This document shows positions 22,402 to 30,896 of a stretch of 64,000 nucleotides of DNA, one piece after another. The position numbers and the translations under genes were made by a program. A model generated the notes under the pieces. It ran no database searches, was not told where the DNA came from, and saw only the letters and a program-made list of their open reading frames with translations. Source of the DNA: Protula sp. h YS-2021 (lineage: Eukaryota > Annelida > Polychaeta > Sabellida > Serpulidae); NCBI GenBank assembly GCA_949752745.1, contig OX457028.1, positions 28,854,445 to 28,918,444 of the forward strand, read 5' to 3'. Every line of letters starts with the position of its first letter. Within the stretch, counting starts at the first letter, position 1.

Positions 22402-23022
22402 ATGGAGAAGACAAGCAGCTTTAAAATTAGTGCAAACTTAACAATTACTGTGGAGCATGGACAATTTGGATTATTTCTTCGAATCAAACGTGGAGAGAGA
22501 TGGCTTGCTTTATCACCATCCTTGTGGAAGATTGTGTGTCTGAACTTACCAAGATTACGTGACATTGGCTTCAAACTGTACTTAACGCAAACGAAATGGC
22601 TTGAAGTCATTTCATACTTGGACATGCGCTATGTGAGTTTTGTGCAAGCATCACTGTTTGACGGGAAAGAATACAAGTTTTACATCAACATGAATGATGG
22701 TGAATGGGAGACATTGCTTCAGGAGATGGATAACATTAACTCAACCTTATTGCCATGCACGGAATGTCATGGTAAGAAAACTCCTATCAAGCTACAAAAG
22801 GACAATCGGATGAAAGTGTCAAAGTTATCCATGAAAAGACTGGCTGAAGTTCAATTGGAGAATATGGATGTGCAAAATCAACTTGGACTTACCTGTGAAT
22901 ATTGTGGTGCTTACGGATATGCTGAGGATTATGATTGTCACTGCCACAAGTACAATTGCAAGTTGTGTGAACCAGACAACTTCTGCAACAAGTGCGGCTC
23001 ACTAACTGTTTCTGCGGAGTAA
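22402..23022 (+). CDS. PC4-like two-module protein with C-terminal zinc-binding tail, 206 aa
   Basis: The ATG at 22402 was chosen because it sits 40 nt after the TATA box; upstream in-frame codons open only with GTG. Two stretches resemble half and full PC4/Sub1-type modules: FKISANLTITVEHGQFGLFL...LSPSLWKIV (about 5-45) and RYVSFVQASLFDGKEYKFYI...DGEWETLLQEMDNI (about 74-115). This is the pattern of beta strands ending in a W-containing helix also seen in the four leftward genes at 29.8-31.3 kb. The tail carries CTEC, CEYCGAYGY, CHCHKYNCKLC and CNKCG, sufficient for two or three zinc sites. A role in single-strand DNA binding or transcription is inferred from the PC4 resemblance. Confidence 0.55.
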   Translation: MEKTSSFKISANLTITVEHGQFGLFLRIKRGERWLALSPSLWKIVCLNLPRLRDIGFKLYLTQTKWLEVISYLDMRYVSFVQASLFDGKEYKFYINMNDGEWETLLQEMDNINSTLLPCTECHGKKTPIKLQKDNRMKVSKLSMKRLAEVQLENMDVQNQLGLTCEYCGAYGYAEDYDCHCHKYNCKLCEPDNFCNKCGSLTVSAE

Positions 23023-23086
23023 GACTGAGAGTCATTTGTTTGCCAACCGTCACAGTGTGCAGACGTGTTATATGGATATGTGAAAG

Positions 23087-23374
23087 ATGGATGTAGAAAC
23101 GTGTTTCAAGGACAAGTATGTGGACTACATGATAAGTGAACTGGCGCGTTTTGGATCTATTCAACAACAACTGCAACACTTTGACATTTATTGGGAACTT
23201 GCGCATTCCACGTTAAGTGTACCAAACTTACGTGAGGATTTCATCAAAGAGTGTATGTTTTCAAACATTGACGGAGCTGAGGAGTTTGATGTGGAAGCAG
23301 CATATCACTTCGCTCGATTTGATCCAAGACTGTTTGATGAAGTGAGAGAGTGGTTAATCTACATTGCAGTATAA
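23087..23374 (+). CDS. small acidic helical protein of unknown function, 95 aa
   Basis: Not recognised. Starts MDVETCFKDKYVDYMISELA and is mostly helical and acidic, with aromatic residues (FDIYWELAH, AAYHFARFDPRLFDEV). Its TAA overlaps the ATG of the next gene (TAATG, 23372-23376), suggesting the two are expressed together. A weak TATA-like TTATATGG lies shortly upstream. Confidence 0.6.
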   Translation: MDVETCFKDKYVDYMISELARFGSIQQQLQHFDIYWELAHSTLSVPNLREDFIKECMFSNIDGAEEFDVEAAYHFARFDPRLFDEVREWLIYIAV

Positions 23375-23706
23375 TGACAGACATTACATTGAGACAATAT
23401 ATTGTGCAAAAGACATATTGTGAAGAAATGTTATTAGCTGTAAAAAAGTTTGCATGTTTAGTATGTCCTGCTTGTCAAAATGAAGAGTGTTCAGAACATA
23501 CCTGTCATTCTGCATGTGTCTATACATATTGGAATGAAGCTAAATATTACATTCATTTAGATAAAGTGTTAGATAATGCAAATCAACGCTGTGAAAAATA
23601 TGGTGTAGATGCTATCACATTTGATGAATTAAGTTGTTGGTTAATGTTCATTGAAGATCAATGGACTCCAATTATTCACACCATTGTATCAATACTTGAT
23701 TTGTAA
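23374..23706 (+). CDS. small Cys-containing protein of unknown function, 110 aa
   Basis: The ATG at 23374 overlaps the preceding stop. The N-terminal half has CLVCPACQNEECSEHTCHSAC, enough Cys/His for a zinc site. The rest is helical and acidic, ending FIEDQWTPIIHTIVSILDL. No family recognised. It is followed by an AT-rich spacer with AATAAA signals before the integrase gene. Confidence 0.6.
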   Translation: MTDITLRQYIVQKTYCEEMLLAVKKFACLVCPACQNEECSEHTCHSACVYTYWNEAKYYIHLDKVLDNANQRCEKYGVDAITFDELSCWLMFIEDQWTPIIHTIVSILDL

Positions 23707-23837
23707 GATATGTTGATTGAGCTTTTATAAAATTTAAGATATGTTAATAAAATTTAAGATGTGTTGATAAAATGCAAGATATGTTGATAAAATAAAATGC
23801 AAGATATGTTAACAAGTGTTGATCATTTAGTGTTAAC
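23707..23837 (+). repeat. AT-rich ~24-bp repeats between the early-type genes and the integrase
   Basis: AAGATATGTTGATAAAAT recurs about five times with small changes. The stretch includes AATAAA-type signals, so it may act both as a poly(A) region for the upstream genes and as a promoter for the integrase and virion gene run. Both roles are inference. Confidence 0.65.
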
Positions 23838-24941
23838 ATGTCGACGTGGAAAGACTACTTAACCAATATTTACTTTAAACCTGGTCAACCCGGGGCATTT
23901 GCTGGTCCTTACAAACTATATCACATATTAAAAAAACATGATCAACCAGTCACTCATTCACAAGTGAAGAAATGGTTACAGGATCAAGATGCCTTCAGTT
24001 TACTACAACCTGTAAAATACAGGTTTAAAAGGCAACGTGTCATTACACGTGGAATTGATGACATGTGGGACATTGATTTAGCTGACATGGGAAACATAGC
24101 TTCCTATAATGATGACACCCACTTTTTATTAGTTGTCATTGATGAGTTTTCCAAATATTTGTGGGTGCAGCCAATGCCTAATAAATCACATACCAGCGTC
24201 ATAGAAGCCTTTCAAAAGATTTTTCATGAAACACAACGAAGACCACGAACTCTAAGGTCAGATAAAGGAACTGAATTTAAAAACAGATGGGTAAAAGCAT
24301 TTTTGAAGAAGGAGGGAATACATGCCTATACGACAAAGAATGAAACCAAAGCCAACTTTGCTGAGAGAGTCATTCGTACTCTAAAGGGAATGATGTATCG
24401 ATATTTCCTTCATAATCAAACGTATCGATATATGGACATCCTTCCAGACTTAGTGTATAATTATAACCATAGACCTCATGGCTCCCTCCCTAATAAGTAT
24501 GCTCCTGCAGATATTCGTAAAGACATAGAATCGAAAGTGTGGAAGTATATGTATGTAGACAAATTGAAATTAAAACCAAAGAAGAAGAAAAAACCCTACA
24601 AATTTAAAATTGGTGATCAGGTTCGCATTTCTCACATGAAATATGTATTTCAACGGGATTATCATATAAAGTGGACGCAAGAAGTGTTCATTATCACACA
24701 TCGTTGTAAGAAGCAAGGAATACACTTGTATCGTGTGAAAGACTTTTTGGATGAAGATATTGACGGACATTTTTATGAAGAAGAACTGCAGAAAGTGACA
24801 AAAGATATTGAATCAGTCTACAGAATTGAAAAGGTCTTGAAAACACGAAAAAGACGAGGTGTTAAAGAATTATTTGTGAAGTGGTTAGGTTGGCCAAAGA
24901 AGTTTAACAGTTGGGTGAAAGAAACAGATATTCGAAAATGA
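23838..24941 (+). CDS. INT: retrovirus-like integrase with C-terminal chromodomain, 367 aa
   Basis: Catalyses insertion of the element into host DNA, consistent with the 6-bp target duplication. The rve core carries D80 (WDID), D142 (RSDKGTEF) and E176 (NFAERVIR), giving a D,D-E set with 33 residues between the last two. The N-terminus has the Polinton pattern FKPGQPGAFAGPYKLYHILK. Residues about 327-367 form a chromodomain (YRIEKVLKTRKRRG, FVKWLGWPKKFNSWV), known in Polinton integrases and thought to guide binding to modified histones. The gene overlaps the ATPase start by ATGA, like several others in this run. All key residues are present and the frame is intact, so activity is plausible. 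Confidence 0.96.
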   Translation: MSTWKDYLTNIYFKPGQPGAFAGPYKLYHILKKHDQPVTHSQVKKWLQDQDAFSLLQPVKYRFKRQRVITRGIDDMWDIDLADMGNIASYNDDTHFLLVVIDEFSKYLWVQPMPNKSHTSVIEAFQKIFHETQRRPRTLRSDKGTEFKNRWVKAFLKKEGIHAYTTKNETKANFAERVIRTLKGMMYRYFLHNQTYRYMDILPDLVYNYNHRPHGSLPNKYAPADIRKDIESKVWKYMYVDKLKLKPKKKKKPYKFKIGDQVRISHMKYVFQRDYHIKWTQEVFIITHRCKKQGIHLYRVKDFLDEDIDGHFYEEELQKVTKDIESVYRIEKVLKTRKRRGVKELFVKWLGWPKKFNSWVKETDIRK

Positions 24942-25597
24942 AGCATCCATTCACGTGTTTGGTCTCTGGACCTACAGGCAGTGGTAAAACTTCTCTAGTT
25001 AGAGAAATTCTAGAACAAAAGTTAATTAAACCCTCTCCAAAAACCATTTTATGGCTCTATGCAGCAGATCAGCCTTTGTATAAGGGAATGAAAGGTGTGG
25101 AATTTTACCAAGGCATTCCAGATAACATTGAAGAGCGTTTTAACCCGAAAAAACCAAACTTACTCATCATTGATGACTTAATGACCAAATGTCATAGTGA
25201 TGAACGCATGACACGTCTATTTAGTGTTGGCAGCAGTCATCAAAATCTAAGCATTATTTTTATTGTGCATAATTTGTTTCATCATGGTAGAGAAATGCGT
25301 AATATTAGTTTGAATACACATTACATCATTCTGTTTAAAAATCCTAGAGACAGTCAACAAATAAGTACATTAGCGCGACAAATGTATCCTGGAAAATCTC
25401 AATTTCTCATAGAAGCCTATCAAGATGCTACCAGCAAACCTCACGGCTATTTATTCATTGATTTGAAGCCGAAGACAAATGATCAACTACGTATTCGTAC
25501 AGGCATTTTACCAAAAGATACACATTACGTATATGTTGATAAGGTGGTGTATGAACAAGAACCAAGTCACTTAACCATTCGCAGCCAAGATGTCTAA
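24938..25597 (+). CDS. FtsK/HerA-type genome packaging ATPase, 219 aa
   Basis: Powers DNA packaging into capsids in Polintons, adintoviruses and related viruses. Walker A is GPTGSGKTS (residues 11-19) and Walker B is NLLIIDD (about 74-80). The conserved SSHQNLSIIFIVHNLF and FKNPRDSQQI segments are typical of the A32-like branch. The ATG at 24938 overlaps the integrase stop (ATGA); the frame opens further upstream only with a TTG. It is followed by an 8-nt overlap with the next gene. Confidence 0.93.
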   Translation: MKHPFTCLVSGPTGSGKTSLVREILEQKLIKPSPKTILWLYAADQPLYKGMKGVEFYQGIPDNIEERFNPKKPNLLIIDDLMTKCHSDERMTRLFSVGSSHQNLSIIFIVHNLFHHGREMRNISLNTHYIILFKNPRDSQQISTLARQMYPGKSQFLIEAYQDATSKPHGYLFIDLKPKTNDQLRIRTGILPKDTHYVYVDKVVYEQEPSHLTIRSQDV

Positions 25598-25916
25598 ACG
25601 TATTCAAGCGAATCAACCTTTCCTTCACTTGCTTGCACGCAGCGGGCCTAAACGACGTAAATCCTTACTACAACAAGCTACTAAGGAGGAATTAACTAGC
25701 TTGTTTGAAATTTGTTTGAATATATTGCGAGGACATTTACCCTTAAGCTCAAAAAGGTATAAGTTATTCAAGCGTGAACGTCATACCCTACGTACACTGG
25801 CAAATAAGAAGATATCACTTCGAAGAAAAAAGAAGTTGGTTAATCAGAAAGGAGGATTTATTGGAGCTATTGCTAAATTTGCATTACCCTTGTTAGCTCA
25901 GTTGCTGTTAAAATGA
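25590..25916 (+). CDS. small basic Polinton/adintovirus protein with hydrophobic C-terminus, 108 aa
   Basis: Strongly basic (SKRIQANQPF, GPKRRKSLL, FKRERHTLR, RRKKKLV) with a hydrophobic end (GGFIGAIAKFALPLLAQLLL). Proteins of this make-up sit between ATPase and capsid genes in adintovirus-like elements and are suspected virion core or membrane-active components; the specific role here is unproven. It overlaps the ATPase by 8 nt and the next gene by ATGA. Confidence 0.8.
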   Translation: MSKRIQANQPFLHLLARSGPKRRKSLLQQATKEELTSLFEICLNILRGHLPLSSKRYKLFKRERHTLRTLANKKISLRRKKKLVNQKGGFIGAIAKFALPLLAQLLLK

Positions 25917-26506
25917 AACATACTTTGAAAATGGTTCTCATTCCTGAATATGAATATAAAATGTTGTTAGAAAAGAAGGGAAAAGATGTTGAAATCAAAA
26001 CGAAAGTGAATAAACTTTTACGTGGGAAACGAACTCGTGAAAAAGCAATAGAAATGTCTCAAGTGCTTGGACGTCATTTACGAACAATTCAATCACAACA
26101 ACAACAACGACAAAAGTCTGTTACAACATCTAATGCAGAAAAATCAGAAAAGTCCCAACAGTTTCTAAACCATTTTCAACCCATTTATCATGTAAAACTA
26201 ACACAACTTCTGGCAGAACTTAAGAAATATGGTACGAGATGGACAGATAAAAATGAACTTGTTTTAAAAACAGGTACTGTCATTACAAATTCTAACATTA
26301 TTGATTTGTTGAAAGAAGCGTTGGTTGCTACAAAAAGAAAAGAACGACGAGAACCACCGCGTGGTTGGAAGCAGTTTATTGAGGAAATTGTAGACGCTAA
26401 TATTCCAAAAACTGTTTTTGGCAAAAAGACAACTCGTGAAGATATTACAAAAGAGCAACAACAACGTCAACAAAGATTGTTTCCAGAAGGATGGGAAACT
26501 TTTTAA
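25913..26506 (+). CDS. Polinton-associated structural-type protein, 197 aa
   Basis: Basic and helical with a Gln-rich linker (IQSQQQQRQKS). It contains KKYGTRWTDKNELVLKTG, NSNIIDLLKEALVATKRK and RGWKQFIEEI, a layout I associate with a conserved but uncharacterised adintovirus/Polinton protein. Its place in the virion gene run suggests a capsid-associated role. Its end overlaps the next gene by 16 nt in another frame. Confidence 0.75.
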   Translation: MKHTLKMVLIPEYEYKMLLEKKGKDVEIKTKVNKLLRGKRTREKAIEMSQVLGRHLRTIQSQQQQRQKSVTTSNAEKSEKSQQFLNHFQPIYHVKLTQLLAELKKYGTRWTDKNELVLKTGTVITNSNIIDLLKEALVATKRKERREPPRGWKQFIEEIVDANIPKTVFGKKTTREDITKEQQQRQQRLFPEGWETF

Positions 26507-26700
26507 CATGGATTAAAGAGCTATGGTGTTGTTGTTGTAAAGAAAATGGAAATAAAAATACTATTCCTGTAAAAATTAGGTGTGTTAGTGCTTGTTGTCA
26601 GGGAGAAGTAGTAGATACCAATTTAGATCATGTAGATAGCAATTTAGACAATAATGTAGACAGCAATGTAGAAAGTGAGGATGAAGAGTGTCAAACATGA
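26491..26700 (+). CDS. small putative lipid-anchored acidic protein, 69 aa
   Basis: Not recognised. The N-terminus MGNFLTW fits the N-myristoylation rule (Gly2, small or polar residue at 6: Thr6). Four consecutive Cys (13-16) directly behind are typical palmitoylation targets. The rest is acidic, with loosely repeated DSN/LDHVDSN units ending EDEECQT. A peripheral membrane protein is predicted. It starts inside the preceding gene and stops 54 nt before the penton ATG. Confidence 0.65.
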   Translation: MGNFLTWIKELWCCCCKENGNKNTIPVKIRCVSACCQGEVVDTNLDHVDSNLDNNVDSNVESEDEECQT

Positions 26701-26707
26701 AGTAATG

Positions 26708-26713
26708 TATATA
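26708..26713 (+). promoter_or_regulatory. TATA-like motif upstream of the penton gene
   Basis: TATATA lies 41 nt before the ATG at 26755, in the only real gap of the virion gene run. Spacing matches other promoters of the element. Confidence 0.45.
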
Positions 26714-26754
26714 CACATCTAGTCTATCTACATCACATAAACGATTTAGCTGTC

Positions 26755-27519
26755 ATGGAGTCAACAAGTTTTTACATTACTTTACCCAGCAATGCTAGTA
26801 TGAACTATTATCCCAACAACAAGACTTCGAATTATCAAATTCGTATGCCTCGAACCATCTATCTGAACGGAAAATATGAAGTGGCATTAGCTGAAATTCA
26901 ATATCCACATACATGGACAACCATGAGACATGGAATGGACTATTCTATTCAGTATCGACAACAACCACTGAATAATATTGTTCTTGACACAATCAATATT
27001 CCTTATGGTTACTACAGATCCATACAAGAAATATGTCATGCAGTTAATGAAGAAGCAACTAATTCTATGAAAGATGACCTTAAAGAAGGTATTCGGATAA
27101 AGTATGATAAAATTAGACGACGCGTTTTTCTATATCTAAATTATGGCTTTGAAGTGTCATTCTCCACTGGATTAGCTGAGATTTTAGGATTTATCCCAAA
27201 TCAATGGTATACTGAAACGTGTACAGCTGAATATAAAGCTGATGTGAAACAGGGGTTTTATACACTTTATGTGTACTGTAGTATTTGCGAGCCACAAGTT
27301 GTTGGTGATTATTATGTTCCTTTGCTACGTTCTGTTGCAATACAAGGACATGATGGAGACATTATCATGAAAACTTATGGAGAACCTCATTATGTTCCTG
27401 TAAACACATCCAAATTTGACGTGATAGAAATGAATATTAAGGATGACACAGACCATAATGTTCCATTTCAAACTGGGAAGGTGATCTGTAAACTTCATTT
27501 TCGACCAAAAGCATTATGA
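26755..27519 (+). CDS. penton-like minor capsid protein (single jelly roll), 254 aa
   Basis: Matches the Polinton/adintovirus minor capsid protein: FYITLPSNASMNYYPNNKTSNYQI near the N-terminus, the strand pattern around GKYEVALAEIQYPHTW and LYVYCSICEPQVVGDYYVPLLR, and the end VICKLHFRP. These proteins occupy capsid vertices. The gene overlaps the next one by ATGA. Length is in the usual range and the frame is intact. Confidence 0.9.
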   Translation: MESTSFYITLPSNASMNYYPNNKTSNYQIRMPRTIYLNGKYEVALAEIQYPHTWTTMRHGMDYSIQYRQQPLNNIVLDTINIPYGYYRSIQEICHAVNEEATNSMKDDLKEGIRIKYDKIRRRVFLYLNYGFEVSFSTGLAEILGFIPNQWYTETCTAEYKADVKQGFYTLYVYCSICEPQVVGDYYVPLLRSVAIQGHDGDIIMKTYGEPHYVPVNTSKFDVIEMNIKDDTDHNVPFQTGKVICKLHFRPKAL

Positions 27520-27872
27520 AAGCATACACACACAATCCATCTATATATCACAACCATTTTCTTCGTCAAGTGGGTGGAGAATTACCAGGATTTAAAGGAG
27601 CGCGAATACAATATGGAGATGGTATTGGTTCAATACTGGGATCATTGGCTCGAAAAGCTATTCCACTGCTTAAGACAGGGGCTAAAATCGTTGCACCACA
27701 TCTTAAAAGGGCTGCAAAAGATATCGCGAAAGATGTTACAGGTCGAGTAGCACAACGTATGTTTGGTGGTGGGTTACGAGGACAAAAGAGACCGAAACGA
27801 GCAAAACGTGTCAGAAGGCGAAAGGCAGCTAAACGGATAACATCCAAAAAACATAAGAAAGATATTTTTTAA
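27516..27872 (+). CDS. pX-like basic virion protein with amphipathic segment, 118 aa
   Basis: The N-terminal part includes GGELPGFKGARIQYGDGIG. It is followed by a long amphipathic helix (SILGSLARKAIPLLKTGAK, then IVAPHLKRAAKDIAKD) and a very basic tail (RPKRAKRVRRRKAAKR). This resembles the core/cement proteins processed by the adenovirus protease. MFGG followed by G fits the adenain rule (M/I/L)-x-G-G-x, so processing by this element's own protease is possible. The similarity is in composition and position, not in a searched alignment. Confidence 0.75.
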   Translation: MKAYTHNPSIYHNHFLRQVGGELPGFKGARIQYGDGIGSILGSLARKAIPLLKTGAKIVAPHLKRAAKDIAKDVTGRVAQRMFGGGLRGQKRPKRAKRVRRRKAAKRITSKKHKKDIF

Positions 27873-27874
27873 TC

Positions 27875-29248
27875 ATGTCTTTAATTCATAATCATTCTTG
27901 TGAATGTAGCCTTTCTCCATTAGAATGGTTTCACATACCACCAACGCAAACTGCTGTAGAAAAAAGTTATAATGTAGACTATCAACCAATGACTACCATT
28001 AGAGAGGGTGCTCCAATAGAATTCTACATTCCTGCGAGTACAGAAGAATATCTAGATTTAAAGAACAGTAAACTCCATATTGTATGTCGCATTGTCAAGG
28101 CTGATGGAACACTGTGTGGTGTAGGTGATAACGTGTCATGTATCAATGATTTGTTTAATGGGTTATGGTCTAATATTGAATTATTTCTAAATGATCGTTT
28201 GATATCACATAGTAACAATACCCATGGTTATACTAGCATCATATCTCATCTCATTCATGACTCGGAAGAAAGTCTCCATTCTGAGCGCTCTATGCGTCTC
28301 ATCTTTAAAGATACTGCCGGGTCAATGAATACTTATGAGGTGAAAAGACCTAATCATGAAAGATATGTATCAGGTTTTCATGTAAATATTGAAGGTGGTG
28401 ATATAGCTGAAACAGGAAATAATGGTTTACATAATCGCTATTTGTATACACGTCTAAGCCGTGAGTTTGCGCTTACAGGTGGTTTAAGGGTAGATTTGTT
28501 TGAGCAGGATCGTTATCTTCCCAATGGTGTTAGTATGAAATTACGTTTACATAGACAAAAAGATGGATATGTATTAATGGCTGCAAATAATGGTTTTAAA
28601 GTAGAAGTGAGAGAAGCGTTTTTAACCATTCGCAAAGTGAGGGTTAGTCCAGGTATTCAGTTGGGACATGCAGATGCATTGATGAAAAGTCCTGCTAAGT
28701 TTATTGTTAATAGAAAAGAATGTAAAGTTTTAGCTATTCCAACTGGATTTCAATCTTTTGTGAAAGATAGCATCTTTTTAGGCCAATTACCAAAACGTAT
28801 TGTCATTGGAATGGTTCATAATGAATCCTTTGCTGGAACAGTATTGAGAAATCCATACAATTTTGAACATTTTAATCTTAACTTTATGCAGCTTTACTCT
28901 GATGGTGAACCAGTCCTATCCAAACCTCTCAAGCTTGATATAAATCAAGGCAAATATCTTGATGCTTTTGAAACTCTTTACAAATCTTTTGATAGATTGG
29001 ATGGCGAGAAAAGTTCCATTATAAAACGGGAAGATTGGCCCAGAGGTTATTCGTTGTTTTCTTTTGACTTAACACCTGATTATGATGGTGCTGATCATTA
29101 TGCCCTTATCAAACATGGGAATTTGAGACTAGAAATGAATTTTGCTGGTGCCTTGCAAAATACAGTCAATGTTATAGTGTATGCTGAGTTTGATAACATT
29201 GTTGAAATAAGTGCAAATCGTAGCATTCAATTCGACTACCAGTCATGA
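27875..29248 (+). CDS. MCP: major capsid protein (double jelly roll), 457 aa
   Basis: Forms the pseudo-hexagonal capsid lattice. Conserved Polinton/adintovirus features are the N-terminal QTAVEKSYNVDYQPMTTI with GAPIEFYIPAS, the DLFNGLWSNIELFLNDRLIS segment, and, in the second jelly roll, NLNFMQLYSDGEPV, the FETLYKSFDRL helix and YSLFSFDLTPDYDG, ending in a hydrophobic strand (NVIVYAEFDNIVEI). Size and order (penton, pX-like, MCP, protease) fit. It overlaps the protease start by ATGA. Confidence 0.95.
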   Translation: MSLIHNHSCECSLSPLEWFHIPPTQTAVEKSYNVDYQPMTTIREGAPIEFYIPASTEEYLDLKNSKLHIVCRIVKADGTLCGVGDNVSCINDLFNGLWSNIELFLNDRLISHSNNTHGYTSIISHLIHDSEESLHSERSMRLIFKDTAGSMNTYEVKRPNHERYVSGFHVNIEGGDIAETGNNGLHNRYLYTRLSREFALTGGLRVDLFEQDRYLPNGVSMKLRLHRQKDGYVLMAANNGFKVEVREAFLTIRKVRVSPGIQLGHADALMKSPAKFIVNRKECKVLAIPTGFQSFVKDSIFLGQLPKRIVIGMVHNESFAGTVLRNPYNFEHFNLNFMQLYSDGEPVLSKPLKLDINQGKYLDAFETLYKSFDRLDGEKSSIIKREDWPRGYSLFSFDLTPDYDGADHYALIKHGNLRLEMNFAGALQNTVNVIVYAEFDNIVEISANRSIQFDYQS

Positions 29249-29682
29249 ACACGAAGCAGATAGAAGCCATCCTATCCCATGATGCCACGACAAAAGACTT
29301 GTTTCAAGGTGTGTTTGCCATGGACCAGTTACCATCTTTACAACGCGGTGCCTATGTCATCAACACAGACGATCATGATGAGCCAGGAGAGCATTGGGTG
29401 GCAGTATATTATGACGAAGACCCTGCAGAATATTTTGACTCTTATGGACTTTTACCTATAGACAGTCGTTTGAATAAGTTTTTAAAGTTTAATTTCATTT
29501 ATAATTCAGTTCCATTACAAACACCGATATCCTCTACATGTGGATTTTATTGTATATATTATATAATTCAAAGAGCTCGAGGACATAGTCCTTTTGAAAT
29601 CATTGATGTATTAAGAAGAAGTGATGGTGATTTTGTTGTAAAGGATTTTGTATATAGACATTATAAACCATTATTTTATTGA
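29245..29682 (+). CDS. PRO: adenain-like cysteine protease, 145 aa
   Basis: Processes capsid proteins during maturation in adenoviruses and relatives. The catalytic set is visible: H50 in EHWVAVYY, D65 in YFDSYG, Q92 seven residues before C99 in STCGFYCIYYI. The Q-to-C distance equals that in adenain. It is shorter than adenovirus adenain but typical for Polintons. It is the last gene of the rightward run and is followed by AATAAA at about 29748. Confidence 0.94.
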   Translation: MNTKQIEAILSHDATTKDLFQGVFAMDQLPSLQRGAYVINTDDHDEPGEHWVAVYYDEDPAEYFDSYGLLPIDSRLNKFLKFNFIYNSVPLQTPISSTCGFYCIYYIIQRARGHSPFEIIDVLRRSDGDFVVKDFVYRHYKPLFY

Positions 29683-29833
29683 TGTTGTATTAGTTAAGTT
29701 GCATTAGTTAAGTTGTTGGTAATTGTGAATTGTATTATGAATATTGTAAATAAACAAGACAGTTTTATACAACATTCTTTTTTTTATTGTGTTATACATT
29801 ATTTACATTTCACAATTATTTCACATTAAGCTT
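29683..29833. terminator. convergent poly(A) region
   Basis: GTAAATAAACAAG on the plus strand serves the rightward run, and AATAAAAGC on the minus strand (TTTATT near 29833) serves the leftward run. The AT-rich spacer separates the two convergent transcription units. Confidence 0.65.
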
Positions 29834-30214
29834 TTATTTTACAAATACATTCAATACATCAATAAACACATGCCATTCATACCAATCTAAATTAATATAT
29901 GTATCATAGACATTACATCCACGTTTGTAAATGTTATGAAAACTAGCATAACACTGTCCATTACCAAACTTTATTATTTTAACATCTTTGTGTTCAGACA
30001 GTTTCAGTTCATATCCATGATCATTCATGTCAATGTTCATCACCATAACACACATGGGATGTGTCAGTTCAATGGACTTGGTGCCTCGCATGAGTTGCAC
30101 TCCTTCCTCTTTGAATTCAAGCGTCAGGTTCTTTCCAATCCAATGCTTGTAACAGAGCGTGCCATTCCACTGTGTTGAGGGTGATGTAGTCGTAGCATTT
30201 TGTAAGCTCGTCAT
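29834..30214 (-). CDS. PC4-like small protein, paralogue D, 126 aa
   Basis: The ATG at 30214 is preferred; an earlier TTG at 30232 would extend it. The first 98 nt overlap the end of the upstream gene in another frame. The N-half (LTLEFKEEGVQLMRGTKSIEL) and the C-half (DVKIIKFGNGQCYASFHNIY, then YINLDWYEWHVFIDVLNVF) repeat the two-module pattern of paralogues B and C. The last helix with EWHVF corresponds to the W-containing helix of PC4/Sub1. Most diverged member; nucleic-acid binding is inferred. Confidence 0.5.
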   Translation of the reverse strand: MTSLQNATTTSPSTQWNGTLCYKHWIGKNLTLEFKEEGVQLMRGTKSIELTHPMCVMVMNIDMNDHGYELKLSEHKDVKIIKFGNGQCYASFHNIYKRGCNVYDTYINLDWYEWHVFIDVLNVFVK

Positions 30215-30458
30215 ATTGGCGAAATCGTACAAACACGTCTAAATAGTTCTCAGTCACACGCACTTCTAAATCCTCTGAGAGTTTCAGGAGAAAGCCAGGT
30301 ATCCTCAGCTTCTCTAGATGGTCTTTCAACACAGATTGTTCGTCAGTTGATAGAATGATATACTTTCCAAAATGTTTTAGCACGATGTCATCATATACGT
30401 TTCTCAGATATGAGAATCCATGCGTAATGGGTTCATATTCCGATAAAAAGTCTTCCAT
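30117..30458 (-). CDS. PC4-like small protein, paralogue C, 113 aa
   Basis: ATG at 30458; the frame opens nine nt earlier with a TTG. Acidic N-terminus (MEDFLSEYEP), then DDIVLKHFGKYIILSTDEQS and LEVRVTENYLDVFVRFRQYD, then YITLNTVEWHALLQALDW. The final strand plus EWHALL helix parallels TIPEWKMLKKQVKEVD in paralogue A. It overlaps the next gene downstream by 98 nt. Confidence 0.55.
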   Translation of the reverse strand: MEDFLSEYEPITHGFSYLRNVYDDIVLKHFGKYIILSTDEQSVLKDHLEKLRIPGFLLKLSEDLEVRVTENYLDVFVRFRQYDELTKCYDYITLNTVEWHALLQALDWKEPDA

Positions 30459-30512
30459 CTCGTTCAACAGTCAGATGAACTATGAGCTGTCTCCTTGTCT
30501 GCAAAGACGTTT

Positions 30513-30884
30513 TTATGCTCGCAAGATGGTGAAGAGTGGATGTTGTATCACTTCTAGGAATCGTAAGACTGCGCGCCAGTTCTTGATATCAAAGATGATC
30601 AAATCTGTATATGGTGTATCTGGCACAACTCCCTTATAATCCTCTGGATAATCCTGTAAAAGATTTCTACAGATTTCTACACGTATGTTAGAATCATATT
30701 CAGCCACCGTCACTTCCACTTTATTTTCAAGTCTACGTTTAAACCCATGTTCAAGTGGTATGTTTTTAAAGTCTTTCCACACTTCAGGTTTAAACCGATG
30801 ATAACTTCTCTGAGAATCTAGTATCACTTCATTCCTATCATTTACAGTAAGGTAAGCACCACCGTTCAGCATGAGTGCATTCAT
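30513..30884 (-). CDS. PC4-like small protein, paralogue B, 123 aa
   Basis: Two modules: GAYLTVNDRNEVILDSQRSY with PEVWKDFKNI (N-half) and KVEVTVAEYDSNIRVEICRN, then LIIFDIKNWRAVLRFLEVI (C-half). The strand-strand-strand-helix order with a Trp at the helix start is that of PC4. It begins 12 nt after the stop of paralogue A, so the two are probably on one transcript. Confidence 0.55.
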   Translation of the reverse strand: MNALMLNGGAYLTVNDRNEVILDSQRSYHRFKPEVWKDFKNIPLEHGFKRRLENKVEVTVAEYDSNIRVEICRNLLQDYPEDYKGVVPDTPYTDLIIFDIKNWRAVLRFLEVIQHPLFTILRA

Positions 30885-30896
30885 GTTTTTACCTTG

